Below are positions 44,898 to 56,479 of a stretch of 64,000 nucleotides of DNA, one piece after another. The notes beneath the pieces are model-generated. The model was not told where the DNA came from, did not search any database, and was given only the letters and a program-made list of their open reading frames with translations. The stretch is from Nepenthes gracilis. Its lineage: Eukaryota > Streptophyta > Magnoliopsida > Caryophyllales > Nepenthaceae. Position numbers and translations under genes: made by a program. Each line of letters opens with the position of its first letter. Positions within the stretch are counted from its first letter, which is position 1. The stretch lies in the NCBI GenBank assembly GCA_033239525.1, contig BSYO01000016.1, forward strand, positions 9,435,045 to 9,499,044. Reading direction: 5' to 3'.

Positions 44898-46854
44898 TGT
44901 AATACCCCCAAATTTTATTTGATTTATTTTAAATATATTTATTATTTTAGATAATTTAAATATGATTAAATATTATAAAATTTTAAAGGATATTTAAATA
45001 AGTTGGGTTGGCGCTCGAATGTCAATTGGATTATAAAAGAAGGGAAAAAAAAAGAAAAGAAAAAGAAGAAGAAGAGCAACAACAATAAGAACAATATAAG
45101 AAAGGGGGCAGTAGCGTGCGGCAGAAGCAGGAGTAGAGGGGACAAAGAAAAACAGGGAGATAGAGAAGAGGCATGGCAAGAGAGAGGAGGAGAGAGAAGT
45201 AGGTTCAGGTACCTCAAAGCATCCATTTACCAGTGCTTGAGGGTATGAGGTAGATGGGACTAAAGTCTATTTTAAAAAAAGGGAGGTTTAAAATTCAGCA
45301 AGTTTTTAAGAGGCATGGTGATTTTTATTGATTGTTTGGAGGAGATTTATGAATATTTAAGGGTTTTATGATTTTTTAGACAAATAGATAATTATCTAAT
45401 ATCTATATATTTTATTTCAATATAAGTAGAAAATAAGTTAAAACTTACATAAATACATTTTGTACTTTGGGGTTATGGTCACTATCTTTGACTTTGTTAT
45501 TGGATATTCTGATCAACTCTCAATTTGGAGATATTTGTTATTAAAAATTTCTTTCTGGTGGTAGGAAAGACTTTGTTTGTAATGACTCATCCCTTTGTCT
45601 GGAATTAAAATTTATAATATATTTAAACATCCTAATATATCTAATAAATTTAAAAATTATACCCAAAATTACAGTTGATAAAAAATAGTGAACAACATTA
45701 CTTATATGAGATAGAGTACAAAGGTAGCCTAACAAGTTGGCCTAAATTATATTTGATTTATCCTGAAGTTATCGAGGTAGGAGTAACCATTCTTCAAGTT
45801 AGTTTTTAAATAAGCAGAACTCAGATTTAATACATACTTTGTATTTCTATACGGATTTGTATTTGAACTATGATTTGAACTTTATTTTTGAGATTTGTCA
45901 ATTTTGTCTACAAATAAAATTTGGTATATATCATATATCTAATTTTGATTATATATTTTGATATGAACTTTGAATTATCTATTTATGATACTGATCTAAC
46001 TTCTATTATACATGCTTGTGATTGGATAATTTGGCTATTAGATTCTATCTCGGATCACGATTTAATTGGACATTAGATTGGACATTTGCTTATCTGATTT
46101 GGTATCTAGATCACTTTATATATATATATATATATACATATGTCCTGAGAAAACTATTTTCTAATTAGATTTTTGTTTTGATTTGATAAACAATTTAAGT
46201 ATGAGACTACCAATGGTTCTAATATTAGATTTTATTTTGGATTTGATGATTGGATTTTTAATTATCAATGATTTAAATTTATTTATGTTATTTGATTTGA
46301 TATTTGTTCATTGGACCCTCTATCTGATTTATTAGATATACTTGTTTATGTATATGATAATTGCTAAGTTTTAGATTTATATTTTTTCTATTTTATTCTT
46401 TCAGAGTAGAGGGCTTAAATATATTTACAGGAGATAGAAAAGATCTGATATGGCACTGTATATTCTAGAGAGTTTTGTATCTATTGAGATGGATGTATCG
46501 ACTATATTTTGTCTCTTTAGGATGAATTCTATTTTAGTTTATTATTTGGGTCTATATGGATTAGACTTTTGGATATTGGGATTGAACGAATATAGGCTCA
46601 TAGTTATGTTCTGAGAGTAGTTTGAATATTATGTTATGCATTAAGTATGATTATGGTTGAATTATCACATCTCTTATGATAGTTGTAGACTATGTCATAT
46701 TTATATTATCCAAATGATTGTTTGATGAGGTCCTGAACGGGTTATTAGGTTTAGCTATTATTATTATTTTGGATAATTAATATGGAATTTAATTACTTAT
46801 TATTTAAAATTTTATTATTTATTAATTTGACTTGTTTGATTCCAATTTGTTAAA
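44898..46854 (+). repeat. 5' LTR of B
   Basis: Starts TGTAATACCCCCAAATTTTA and aligns with 49301-51372: the GAGGTCCTGAACGGGTTATT line at 46729 equals GAGGTCCTATAATGGATTATT at 51241. Ends TTTGTTAAA. A purine-rich tract (45045-45210) follows the putative promoter, and a (TA)n run is at 46117-46136. Confidence 0.85.
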
Positions 46855-46857
46855 AAA

Positions 46858-46869
46858 TAGTATAAAAAA
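46858..46869 (+). other. Primer-binding site of B (decayed)
   Basis: TAGTATAAAAAA, to be compared with TGGTATCAGAGC, the initiator-Met tRNA site of chromoviruses; the match is weak but the place is right. Confidence 0.4.
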
Positions 46870-47329
46870 AAGTTATAATGAGAGGTGTTTGGATCATTTT
46901 GGGTAAATAGTTGATTGGATATTGGGCGTAAAAAGTACTATGTATGGCAGGTAATAGAAATTTTAAATTGTGAATGTTTGGGTTTAAATCGAAAGGTCAA
47001 ATTGTGGAGGCTTGGATTTAAATCAGAAGGACAACCGTTTGATAATAATGAGTCGCACAAGTGACATAATTGGTGGAATGTTATAATGACAAAATGAGGA
47101 TTATACTGCCATGAGGAGATTGGCAGAATAGGGGTAAGGTAGGATGACCATTGATTGATTTAAAGGTGAATATATCTTGAGGTTGAGTTTAATCCAAATA
47201 AAGTAGAAAAAATTGGCTATAGAAGATGGAAAAAGTGTTTGAGGTTGTTGGTCACCTAGAGGAGGATAGTTGATCTAGGGTGAAGTAGAACGCTCTTTTG
47301 ACCGATTCAAAAGTGAGCTTGTTCAGGAG

Positions 47330-48110
47330 TTTTGAGAAAGTTCGATCCGATCAAGGCTGACAAATGGGCTTCAAAAGGTGGAAAAGGAATATTTGAGGTT
47401 ATTGAATGTCTTGAGGAGGTTAAAGAGAGATTTACCGTGTACGAAAAGGATGGCGTGGCTATTAGATGGTGAGACTCTCAGCGCCCTATTTTGAGTCAAG
47501 AGAATGAGGAGATAATTTGGGATGTCTTCTTGGAGGGATTTTTTGAAAATTCCTTTCCATTGAGCATCCAAAAGATTAAGGGAGCTAAGTTCGGCAAGTT
47601 ATGACAATAAAACAAGATCGTAGTTGAGTACGACACATAGTTTTCAAAACTATCTTGATTGCTGTCCATTTAGTTGCGGATGAGGCTCTCGAGCCTAGAA
47701 ATTTCTGCAAGGACTTCTATATTCAATTTGGAAGCAATTGGTGCCACTCTAGTTTCGAACCTATAGTAAAGTGTTAGAATGGGCCCTATTGATTGAGTAG
47801 AAATAGCTTCGGGAGAAGTATTTCCATAAGGATTCTAAGTATCAATGCTAGAGCTCAATGAGGGGGACTCGTGTCGGATATCCCAATTGATGTCCAAAAG
47901 TCAAGATAAAGGAAAGTCAGTCAAATCAGAGTCTTTTTTCCTGAGATTCTAGTTTACAAGGTTAGCCGGCAAGTTTTGTGGGAAGAATCATGGTGGACGA
48001 GTTTGTTTCCGTTAAAATTGAGCCTACTTCAATTATGGCCAAATGGGATATTTGTCAAAGGATTGTTTAAACCCGAATTGTCTAGATAAGGAGATGGAAA
48101 CTCTTGGCTG
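47330..48110 (+). pseudogene. gag remnant of B
   Basis: A capsid-like run across 47380-47680 with LVADEALEPRNF near 47672 (chromovirus: HLVADE). Then near 48025 YFNYGQMGYLSKDC, where the zinc knuckle C-F-N-C-G-x-x-G-H should be. Two Cys and the His are now Tyr, each a single transition. The minus-strand ORF at 47371-47571 is a shadow. Confidence 0.7.
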
Positions 48111-48340
48111 GGCATTTGCAATCACAACTCATGATGTTGGAGCTGATCCATCAGTCGTGAAAATCCTTATTGGCTAATATTGTGTACCTTAGTGTTTGAT
48201 TTGGATTTGTAGATACAAATGGTTGGTGGATCAGATTTCATTAGATATATCGGACTTCAATGTTATTTTAGAAATGACTTGATTGGCGCAATTCCACACT
48301 AGTGCAGATTGTTTCAGTGAGCTGATCTATTTTGTATCCG
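48111..48340 (+). pseudogene. Protease fragment of B
   Basis: ISLDISDFNVILEMT near 48235 and LAQFHTSADCF, corresponding to the late part of chromovirus protease (SDFDVILGMDWL, YHA.ID). The active-site part before it is not recognisable. Confidence 0.6.
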
Positions 48341-48379
48341 AGATTATTAATCATTTGAAAGTTAAGGAAGAATTGATAG

Positions 48380-49287
48380 GAGATGATGGGATGGATCTTG
48401 TATCAAGATATGAAGAAAACTTTCTGGTGGTAGAATATGAGGCGTGAGATTGCAACTTATGTGGCAAGATGTATCATGTGTATAAAGGAGAAAATTGAAT
48501 AGAAGAAGAAGCCTTCGAGTTTATGTTTTAGGTCTGCCTCAAACAGTGAGAAATTTGATGGCAATTTGGGTGAAGATGGGTAAGCTAATAAAGTTGACTC
48601 ATTGCTTACCTATTAGGATATCATGCTTGAGATTGGCCATCGGTATACAAGAAGAATGAGGTTGCAAGTGCTTCAGTTTCAAGACTTCTGATTGTGATAC
48701 GAGGTTCGGGTCAAAAAGTTTGGGGCAAGGTTTACATAAGTAATTGGGCCCCAAGTTAAAATTTGATATGGTGATAATTCACAAACATATGGCTGATTAG
48801 AGTGGCGCAGCGGAAGCATACAAACACATGGCCATCAACCACAAGATTTGATTTGAGGTTTGGAATAGGAAAGCAGACTTACAATCTGTTTTGAGGTTCG
48901 ATATTGGTGGTTAGGTGTTTCTAAAAGTATCTTCGAGATTTTTAGTGGGTTGGAAAGGTGGCCTATAGATTGGCCTTACCTCCGAGTTTGGAAAATGATC
49001 ATTATGTCTTCTATGTATTTATAATGAGAAAATATATGAATAATCCTTCCCTTGTACTCAAGATTAAGCAATTACTGATCATCGAGAATTTTCTGCCTAT
49101 TAAAATTTCAATCCAAATTTTGGAATAGAAAGGATCATTGTCGAGGAATAAGATGATCCCATTGGCTATAATGCTTTCGAAGGATCTTTCAGTTGAGGAG
49201 GCAATATGGGAGTGAAAAGAAGTCTAGGAGAACATTCCTATTTGTTTGTGAATTGAGGTGTGTAAATTTTGAGAATAAAATTTTTAT
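48380..49287 (+). pseudogene. Integrase remnant of B with internal deletion
   Basis: YQDMKKTFWW, NMRREIATYVARCIMC near 48400-48475 is the zinc domain. SDCDTRFGSK near 48690 is in the core. At 48800 the sequence passes directly into SGAAEAYKHMAINHKI and the linker before the C-terminal module (VAYRLALPPSLEN near 48962, DHYVFYV). The core end with the catalytic Glu is deleted. Element A has the same junction. Confidence 0.7.
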
Positions 49288-49300
49288 AAGGATAAGAGAA
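49288..49300 (+). other. Polypurine tract of B
   Basis: AAGGATAAGAGAA just before the 3' LTR, the primer for plus-strand synthesis. Confidence 0.6.
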
Positions 49301-51372
49301 TGAAATACCCTAAATTTTATTTGACTTATTTTAGATGCATTTATTATTTTGTATAATTTAGATATGATTAAATACTGATAAATTTTGAATAATATTCAGA
49401 TTAGTTGGGGTGGCACCCAAAATATGCTTGTATTGATACCCGAGCATTTATTAGATTATAAAATGAAGAAAATGAAAAAGAGGAGAAAAACTAAATAATA
49501 ATAATAATAATAATAATAATATAGGAAAGCAGGGAGCCACATGCGGCAGAAGAAAAGAGGAGTAGAGGGGGAAAAAAGATAAAAAAGAGAGGAGAGGCGC
49601 AGCAGGAGAGAGAAGTAGAGTTCAGACATCTCGAAGTATCCTTGTATTAAATCTGTTTAATATGAGATTAAGACAAGTATACTCTAATCCTATCTTTTAT
49701 CTATTTTAATATCTAATATATTTTGGTTCTAATTTGGAGGTTTAAAATTCGTTCATGCAAGTTTTTATTTAACTCATTTATTTCTCTCTATGAATGCGTG
49801 AAATTTTACTGATTGTTTGAAGACTTTTTATTGGATTTATGAATATTTGAAAGTTTTGTGATTTTCTAGGTAATTGGATAATTATTTGATATCTATTTAT
49901 TTTATATCAGTATATATGTATGGAAATGAGTATAAAACTTTACATAGGTAATATATTTTCACATGCATGTGCCGAGATTGTGGTCACTATCTTTGAATTT
50001 GTTATTTGATATTTTGATCAACTCCCAACGGGAAGATATTTGTTATTAGAAATTTCTTTTTGCTGACAAGATAGTCTTTATCTATAGTGACCCGCCCCTC
50101 TGCTTGATATTTAATTAAAATTTATAATATATTCGAACGTCCTAATATATCTGATAAATTTAAGAATTATACACAAAATTACAGGTAACAAAATATAGTG
50201 AGCAACATTACCAATTAGAAACAAAGTATGTAGATGGTATAGCATGTTGGCCTAAACTGTGTTTGATTTGACTAAAAGTTATCGAGTCAAGAGTAACCCT
50301 ACCTCAAATTAGTCTTTAACTAATTAAAAGACAGATTTAATACATACTTTGTATTTCTGCACAAATTTGTATTCAAATTCTGATTTAAACTTTGATTTTG
50401 AGATTCATCAATTTTACCCACAAGTGGAATTTAGTGTATTTCGTATATCTGATTTTGATTATATACTTCAATCAGGACTTTGAATTATCTATTTATGGTG
50501 TTGATTTGACTTCTGTTATTTGTACTCACGATTAAATCATCTGGTTATTAGATTATATCTCGGATCACGATTTGATCAGACATTGGTTTTGACATTGGAT
50601 TGTCATATGCTTATCTAATTTGGCATTCAAATTACTTTTGTTATATATATATATATGTCCCATGATGACTATTTTCTAATTAGATATTTGTTTCAATACA
50701 TAAGCGATATGGGTATGAGACTACCGTTGATTTTAATATTGAATTTTATTTCAAATTTGATGATTAGATTTTTTATTATCGGTGATTTAAATTTATTTTT
50801 GTTATTTGATTTGATATTTATTCATTAGACTTTCCCTCTTGTTTATTGGACACAATTGTTTATATACGTAACACTTACTGAATTTTATGCTCATATTTTT
50901 CTATTTTATCCCTTCAGTGTATAGAGTTTGAATATCTTTGTAGGAGCTAGACAAAATCTGATATGGCATCATATATTCTCATAAGTATCACATATGTTTA
51001 GATGGATGACATCAGCTGTATTTTGCCTCTTTTAGGTGAATTTTGTCTTGGATTGTTATTTGGGTCTATGTGGATTAGGCCTTCATTTATTGGGATTGGC
51101 TGAATATCAGTTCATAGTCTTGTTTTAAGAGTAGTTGGGATATTATGTTAAACATTGAGTATAATTATGGTTGATTTGTCACCTCAATTGCAATGATTGC
51201 AAAGTAGGCTATATTTATATTATTCATACGGTTATCCGATGAGGTCCTATAATGGATTATTCGGTTTGACTATTATTATTATTATTTTAGATAATTAATT
51301 TGAGATTTAATTATCTATTATTTAAAATTTAATTATTTATTAATTTGACCTACTTTGTTCTGGTTTGTTAAA
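49301..51372 (+). repeat. 3' LTR of B
   Basis: Starts TGAAATACCC, aligned with the 5' LTR of B. An (AAT)n run lies at 49494-49520 and a (TA)n run at 50641-50656. Ends GTTAAA just before ATTTA. Confidence 0.85.
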
Positions 51373-51377
51373 ATTTA
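51373..51377. repeat. Right target-site duplication of B (ATTTA)
   Basis: Identical to 44893-44897; the A LTR resumes with AATTAAAGTTGCTAAAATT. Confidence 0.88.
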
Positions 51378-52461
51378 AATTAAAGTTGCTAAAATTATTT
51401 TAGCTACAATTTTTCTATAACTCTTTAATGAATTCATAGATTCATTGGCTATTGTATATTTTAAATTCATATAGGAGGTTTTACATATTTTAAACTATCA
51501 AATATAAGTCATATATGAGCTAAAAAATGTATGAAAATTGCTCTGCATAGTATAAAATTTTGTAAAATTTCTTCCATTGCTAAATTATGCATTATTGCTA
51601 AAATTTCCTACATTGTCATGTTAAATTAGCATTCCAAATTTTAAAATTATCATGGCTTGGTTACTACAAATTATTTAGGTATAAATTGACAGAATTATAC
51701 ATATATTTCAAATATAAAGTATAAATATTTATTAATATATTATACCTTGCTGAGTTTTTGACTCATTATTTACTATTTTTACTAACCCTTTCAAATGAAA
51801 AGTTTAAATACCTATCGAATGGAGAACAATCTCTTTTGAAGAAGAAGTTAGAATCTGAAATTTAATTAATCTGATATTGTTTGTAATTTTAGACAATAAC
51901 AATGTTATATTTTAGTTGATCAATCAGTTTTGAATGATAATATTTGATATTTAGATTATTCTGACGATAGTGTTTCAGTTTCTGAGCAGCCTTATATTGT
52001 TTTATGCTGTAATATGGTCCTTCGGATAGTTGTTAATATATTATGATGCATTTTAGAGAGTAATTAATGTATGTATAAAAATAGGATAGTAGTTGGTAAG
52101 TCATGAGATATATGTTGATCAATTTCTGTACCATATGAGTGTGAATGACATCTTGATCGGGTTGTAGAGTCATGGATGCCGATTAATAAATTGTTTGGTA
52201 GTGGTGAAATTTTATTTTTGTAGATTATAATAACTCTGATTATTGATAACAGACAAGCTCCTTACGTAAGGTCCGACATCATAGTTATGTCAATGTCGGA
52301 GCCACATAAGATGTGGCACATATTTAGATCCTATATATGATTTAATTTTTTCATAGTTAGTCAATGTATCGATACAAAATTTATGTGTAGATGTTATTAA
52401 ATATTAAATCGGTTAATTAATACTTGGTTAAGTACTAATTATGGGATCAAAAATTGGGACA
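51378..52461 (+). repeat. 5' LTR of A, second part
   Basis: Continues the LTR (AGTTGCTAAAATTATTTTAGCTAC is also at 55713). The hairpin TGAGT-TTTTG-ACTCA is at 51751-51765. A segment with CCGACATCATAGTTATGTCAATGTCGG (52272-52298) resembles the GGTCCGACGTC line of LTR C at 61418. Ends GGGACA. Confidence 0.8.
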
Positions 52462-52469
52462 TAATAGAA

Positions 52470-52481
52470 TGGCATTAGAGA
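52470..52481 (+). other. Primer-binding site of A
   Basis: TGGCATTAGAGA eight bases after the LTR, against TGGTATCAGAGC for initiator-Met tRNA. Confidence 0.6.
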
Positions 52482-52569
52482 AGAGCCGTAAGGAGTAGTA
52501 TTTTGGGTCAATTTTGAAAAGATAATTGATTGAATATTCTACATCATAAGTATCATTTATGAAAGATAT

Positions 52570-52780
52570 GGTTAGCAAGATATTATGTATTCCAGTGTCA
52601 AATTTGGTTCAATAGATATGAGTTATTGGCAAATTTAATTTTGCTTAATATGTCAAACTTTAGTACCATTTTGGGGATGGGTTGGTTAACATGCTATCAT
52701 GTTATAGTGAATTATTTCAATAAGTATGTTCTATTTTATATTCTAGGTTATAAATCTTTTGAGTTTTGAGAAAGAGTTGA
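52570..52780 (+). pseudogene. Protease end of A
   Basis: FSTILGMGWLTCYHVIVNYF near 52670, corresponding to DVILGMDWL and YHA.IDC of the family. Nothing like gag lies before it, so the element enters directly in protease. Confidence 0.6.
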
Positions 52781-52859
52781 AAAGGAGGCAACAGGAATGA
52801 TTTTGGGTTTACAAGTGAGTCATTTGATAAAAGATGGGTGCCAAACTTATTTACCATAT

Positions 52860-53340
52860 GTGATCACATTTGGGAGTCATTCTATGACCATTGGGGATAT
52901 TCTAATTGTAATGTCTTGTTAGAGGATTTGCCTACATTGATTCCTGATCGAAAGATTGAGTTTGATATTGAGATTATGTGTGGATTATTGAGAGTTAAAG
53001 ACGATCACAATCAATAATAAGTACCCCCTCCCAAGAATAGATAATTTATTTGATTAATTGAAAGTAGCTTAAATTTTTTTTTCTAAAATTGATCTACGTT
53101 TGAGATACCACCAGTTAAGGATTAAGTGGGAGGATATATCTAAGACAACTTTTAGGACAAGGTACGGCTAATATTAATTTTGATGATACCTTATGGGTTG
53201 ACGAATACACTGATATCTTTTATGGATCTTATGAATCGAATTTTTTAGCCGTACTTGGATTAATTTATAGTGGTCCTTATCGATGATAATTCTAATCTAT
53301 TGGAGGAGCTTTGAGGAGTATGAAATCCATTCGATGATTG
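52860..53340 (+). pseudogene. Reverse transcriptase remnant of A
   Basis: LRLCVDYXELK and then NKYPLPRIDNLFD near 52970-53060, [20 protein letters not shown] near 53080-53150, PYGLTNTLISFMDLMNRIF near 53190, and LDXFIVVLIDDNSNLL near 53250, where the catalytic Asp pair (IDD) is still there. The thumb is missing: the frame passes to the RNase H side soon after. Several stops. Confidence 0.75.
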
Positions 53341-53850
53341 CAGTGCCTGACACACTTTACAAAGAAGCAAACGGTGTTTATTTGGGATTATAATTGTAAG
53401 AAGAGTTTTTAGAAATTAAAGAATAGATTAACTTCAACGTCAATTTTTTCGATCCTTGATGATTAGGAGGATTTGTGGTATATTTGATACTTTTAAGAAA
53501 AGTTTGGATTGTGTATTGATGTAGTATGGTCGAGTGGTTGTCTATTGGTCAAGGTGGTTGAAAATCCTTGAACATAATTATTCCAATCATGATTTGGAGT
53601 TAGCGGCTGTGATTTTTGCATTAGAGATTTGGAGACATTATTTGTATAGAGAGAAATTTAAGGTATGTTTAGATCATAAAAGTTTAAAATAATTGCTATA
53701 TAGAAGGAGTTGAATATGCGACAGTATAGGTGGATGGATTTATTTAACGAATATGATTGTGAGGTATGGTATCAATTAGGGAAGGCGATTTGGTTGCCGA
53801 TGCTTGAGTCATAAGCCTTCGGGTTTGATGGCCCATTTGATAATTAAGGA
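53341..53850 (+). pseudogene. RNase H remnant of A
   Basis: [33 protein letters not shown] near 53590-53650, LDHKSLK near 53670, ELNMRQYRWMDLFNEYDCEV near 53710. The family has TDHKSLKY, ELNMRQRRW and KDYDC at these places. Stops present. Confidence 0.75.
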
Positions 53851-53989
53851 ATGGGAGATGTTCAATAGAAATTGCCAAAGAATTGGGTAATAAATCGAAA
53901 ACATATTTTAACATGTGAGCAGATGGGATTTTTTATTTTTAAGATAGGATTTATGTTCTGAATATTGAGGAATCAAAGGAAAAAAATCT

Positions 53990-54900
53990 AAAATGAGGCC
54001 CCAGATCAAGGTATACAATTTATGTTAGAGTGAATAAAACGTATTAGGATATAGCGAAGAATTTCTAGTGGCAAAATATGATACGGGAGATTGCAGCATC
54101 GATGACAAGGTGCATTATATGCCAATAAGTGAAAGTCAAGCATAAGAAGCCTCCCAGATTTTTATACCCTTTGTCGATTCCCAATTAGAAATGGAGGCAT
54201 ATCACGATAAATTTTACTTCAGGTTTGCCTAGGACAGCAAAGCATTTGGATGTCATCTGGGTGATTGTGGAATAGTTGATGAAATTGACTCCTTTTTTGC
54301 CAATCAAGATGATGTTCTCAAAGGATAAGTTGCCCGTTTATATATTATAAATATATAATGTAATCCGAGGTTTATATTGAAATATTAGGAAAGTTGTATA
54401 CGGAATTGGATACCAATTTGAAATTTAGTATGATATTGCATCCGTAAATAAATAATCAATCAAAGTAACGCAGCGGAAGCATGTAAGTCCATAACACATA
54501 GATCACAGTATCTGATTTGATGTTTAAAATGCGTGACCATATATTTTGAAGGTATCTCCTAGGAAAGAAAATTTTTAAATTTAGGATAAAACTTAAGTCA
54601 TGGCTCATTGGGCCATTTGGGATTTTTGTAGCGAGTTAGAGATGTGGCTATAAATTGGTTTTGCCTTTGAGTTTCACGGATTGTCATAATATCTTCCATA
54701 TATCAATGTTAAGGAGGTATGCATATGATTCTTCAAAGTGATCGAGTTTAAGTTGTTGTAAATTGCTCAGAATTTGTCTTATATTGAGATTCCGGTTTAG
54801 ATTTTGGATAAAAGGATCAGATGTTGAGAAACAATACAATCCCATTGGTCAAGGTGCTTTGGAGAAATCATTAAGTTGAGAAAACAAATTGGGAATACGA
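53990..54900 (+). pseudogene. Integrase remnant of A with the same internal deletion as B
   Basis: MIREIAASMTRCIIC near 54079 (zinc domain), RHITINFTSGLPRTAKHLDV near 54197 (core), WVIVE at 54270, then NQSNAAEACKSITHRS near 54455, the same junction peptide as in B (SGAAEAYKHMAINHK). The C-terminal module follows (IPLVKVLWRNH near 54840). Frames broken. Confidence 0.7.
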
Positions 54901-54972
54901 GGAAAAAGTCTAGGAAAATATCTATATTTGTTTGATTTTTGTGGTACGTAAATTTTCAAGATAAATTTTGTA

Positions 54973-54984
54973 TAAGAGGAGAAA
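54973..54984 (+). other. Polypurine tract of A
   Basis: AAGAGGAGAAA directly before TGTAAGG of the 3' LTR. Confidence 0.65.
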
Positions 54985-55867
54985 TGTAAGGTCCGAGTTC
55001 TTAATTTATAACAAATGTAAGTAATTAAATTAATATAACTAAACTTAAGGACAATGGATGATAAAAATTGAGTTAAAGTCAAGTTTAGATCAATTTGGAT
55101 CAAGAAGAAGGATGCCTTATTGGCGCCTTACCGCACCTAAACGCCATTTGCCATGAGCTAGCACTTGACGTGCGCCTTAGAGGAGGCTCGAGCACACACA
55201 ACTTGTGGGCACACCTGAACTATGCACGAGCACAATTATCCAGTAGCATAACGCTTGACACACACCTAAGAGAAAGAGGAAGTGAGAGAAGGGCAAAGAA
55301 CTCCAAATTAAATGGATCAAAGCTTGAATTTTGATAAATTAGAGTTAAGGTAAGTATATCTCAAGCTTTTCTTCTCTTTTAACTATTCTTTGTTGAATTC
55401 TTTCAGCAATTCTTATTCCATTACTCCTACATGTCCTGATTTTTTAAATTATGATGATATTATTTAACATGTTTGTGTATTTCTCTTTATTTTGTTACAA
55501 AAATACATAAAATTCTTGTCTAACTTTATAAATAAAGTCTCATGTAGCTGATTTCTTAATTTCCATCACATGTATGTGTTAGAATTGTGATTTAATGATC
55601 TCATATGAGATGACTTTCGTACCACTTACCACTGTATATTCTGGACTCTAATTATTTGTTTGCATGTACTAAATTTTATTAAATTTGGCTCTGCTTGTAG
55701 GCAATTTAAGTTAAAGTTGCTAAAATTATTTTAGCTACAATTTTTTTGTACCTCTTTTCTAAATTCATAACTTAATTGACTATTCTATGTTTTAAATTTA
55801 TACAAAAGATGTTACATGTTTTAAACTATCAAATATAAGTCTTATTTGAGATGAAAAATGAATGAAA
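54985..55867 (+). repeat. 3' LTR of A, broken
   Basis: Starts TGTAAGGTCCGAG and aligns with the 5' LTR of A across the B insertion point. After AAAAATGAATGAAA (55853-55867) the similarity to the 5' LTR (51524-51538) stops and protease-like sequence of element C begins. About half of the LTR is missing. Confidence 0.8.
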
Positions 55868-56275
55868 TGTGGCAGGTTGAGCATTCGCAGCAATAGCAAA
55901 GGAAGTGGAAGCATCACTAAATGTTGTGGAAGATACCCTCACTATTTTCAATGCTTCAACTCATGTGCTTTTAAATTCGAGCTCCATGCATTCATTTGTA
56001 TCCGCAAAATTTATTTGTCATCTTTTGTCTCCTCAGAGGATTTTAGAATATACTTTGTTATCGTGTACCCAGGTTGTGTCGTTTCAGTTAATGGGCTTCA
56101 ATTGCCGATAGATTTGATCTTATTTGAGATATATGATTTCGATATAATCCTAGGCATGAATTAGTTGGCCAGTTATCATGCTAGTGTTGATTGTTTTCAC
56201 AAGAAGGTTCATTTTGATATTCCGTACTATGAGTACTTTTATTTTCAAGGTGTAGAGCAAAAAAAAATCCCTGTA
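55868..56275 (+). pseudogene. Protease remnant of C
   Basis: VVEDTLTIFNASTHVLLNSS near 55921 (family: VLIDTGSTHSF), so the catalytic Asp-Thr-Gly has become Asn-Ser-Ser. HSFVSAKFICHLL follows. A frameshift near 56070-56090 leads to LPIDLILFEIYDFDIILGMN and HASVDCFHKKVHFDIP. Enzyme dead. Confidence 0.8.
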
Positions 56276-56479
56276 TTTGATTTTGGCCTTACATGCCCAT
56301 CATTTAAGTGCAAGTGGGTGCCAAATTTATTTGGTTTATGCTAGCACGATTGGAAGTCATAACGTATCGACAAGAGATATCCCAGAGATTTGTGAATTCG
56401 AGGATGTTTTTTTGGAGGAATTGCCTGATTTGCCTCTACATTGTGAGAAAGAGTTTGTGCCGGATCGGCACCAATTTCA

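Larger units (their letters stand above)
44898..51372 (+). mobile_element. Chromovirus element B, deletion derivative, nested in LTR A
   Basis: LTRs 44898-46854 and 49301-51372 (about 2 kb each), target duplication ATTTA, a weak iMet-type primer-binding site at 46858, gag with a ruined zinc knuckle, a fragment of protease, a fragment of integrase and its C-terminal part, and a polypurine tract at 49288. Reverse transcriptase and RNase H are gone, so it could not move by itself. Inserted later than A. Confidence 0.85.
44240..55867 (+). mobile_element. Chromovirus element A, deletion derivative, hosting element B
   Basis: 5' LTR in two parts (44240-44897 and 51378-52461) around element B, primer-binding site at 52470, remnants of protease, reverse transcriptase, RNase H and integrase, a polypurine tract at 54973, and a 3' LTR broken at 55867. 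Gag is missing. Inserted into the 5' LTR of D. All frames are broken. Confidence 0.75.

Noticed and set aside
45003..45248. 81-codon Lys-rich plus-strand ORF and its minus-strand shadows
   Set aside because: It lies in the purine-rich part of the 5' LTR of B, and the second LTR copy (49400-49640) does not keep the frame.
52272..52298. Inverted repeat CCGACATCATAGTTATGTCAATGTCGG as a protein-binding operator
   Set aside because: It corresponds to the conserved GTCCGACGTC part of chromovirus LTR ends and needs no separate explanation; its palindrome is imperfect.
54985..55867. A start of an independent element with its own 5' LTR joined to C
   Set aside because: There is a polypurine tract directly before it and no primer-binding site after it, so it is the 3' LTR of A; the pol of C simply abuts on it.
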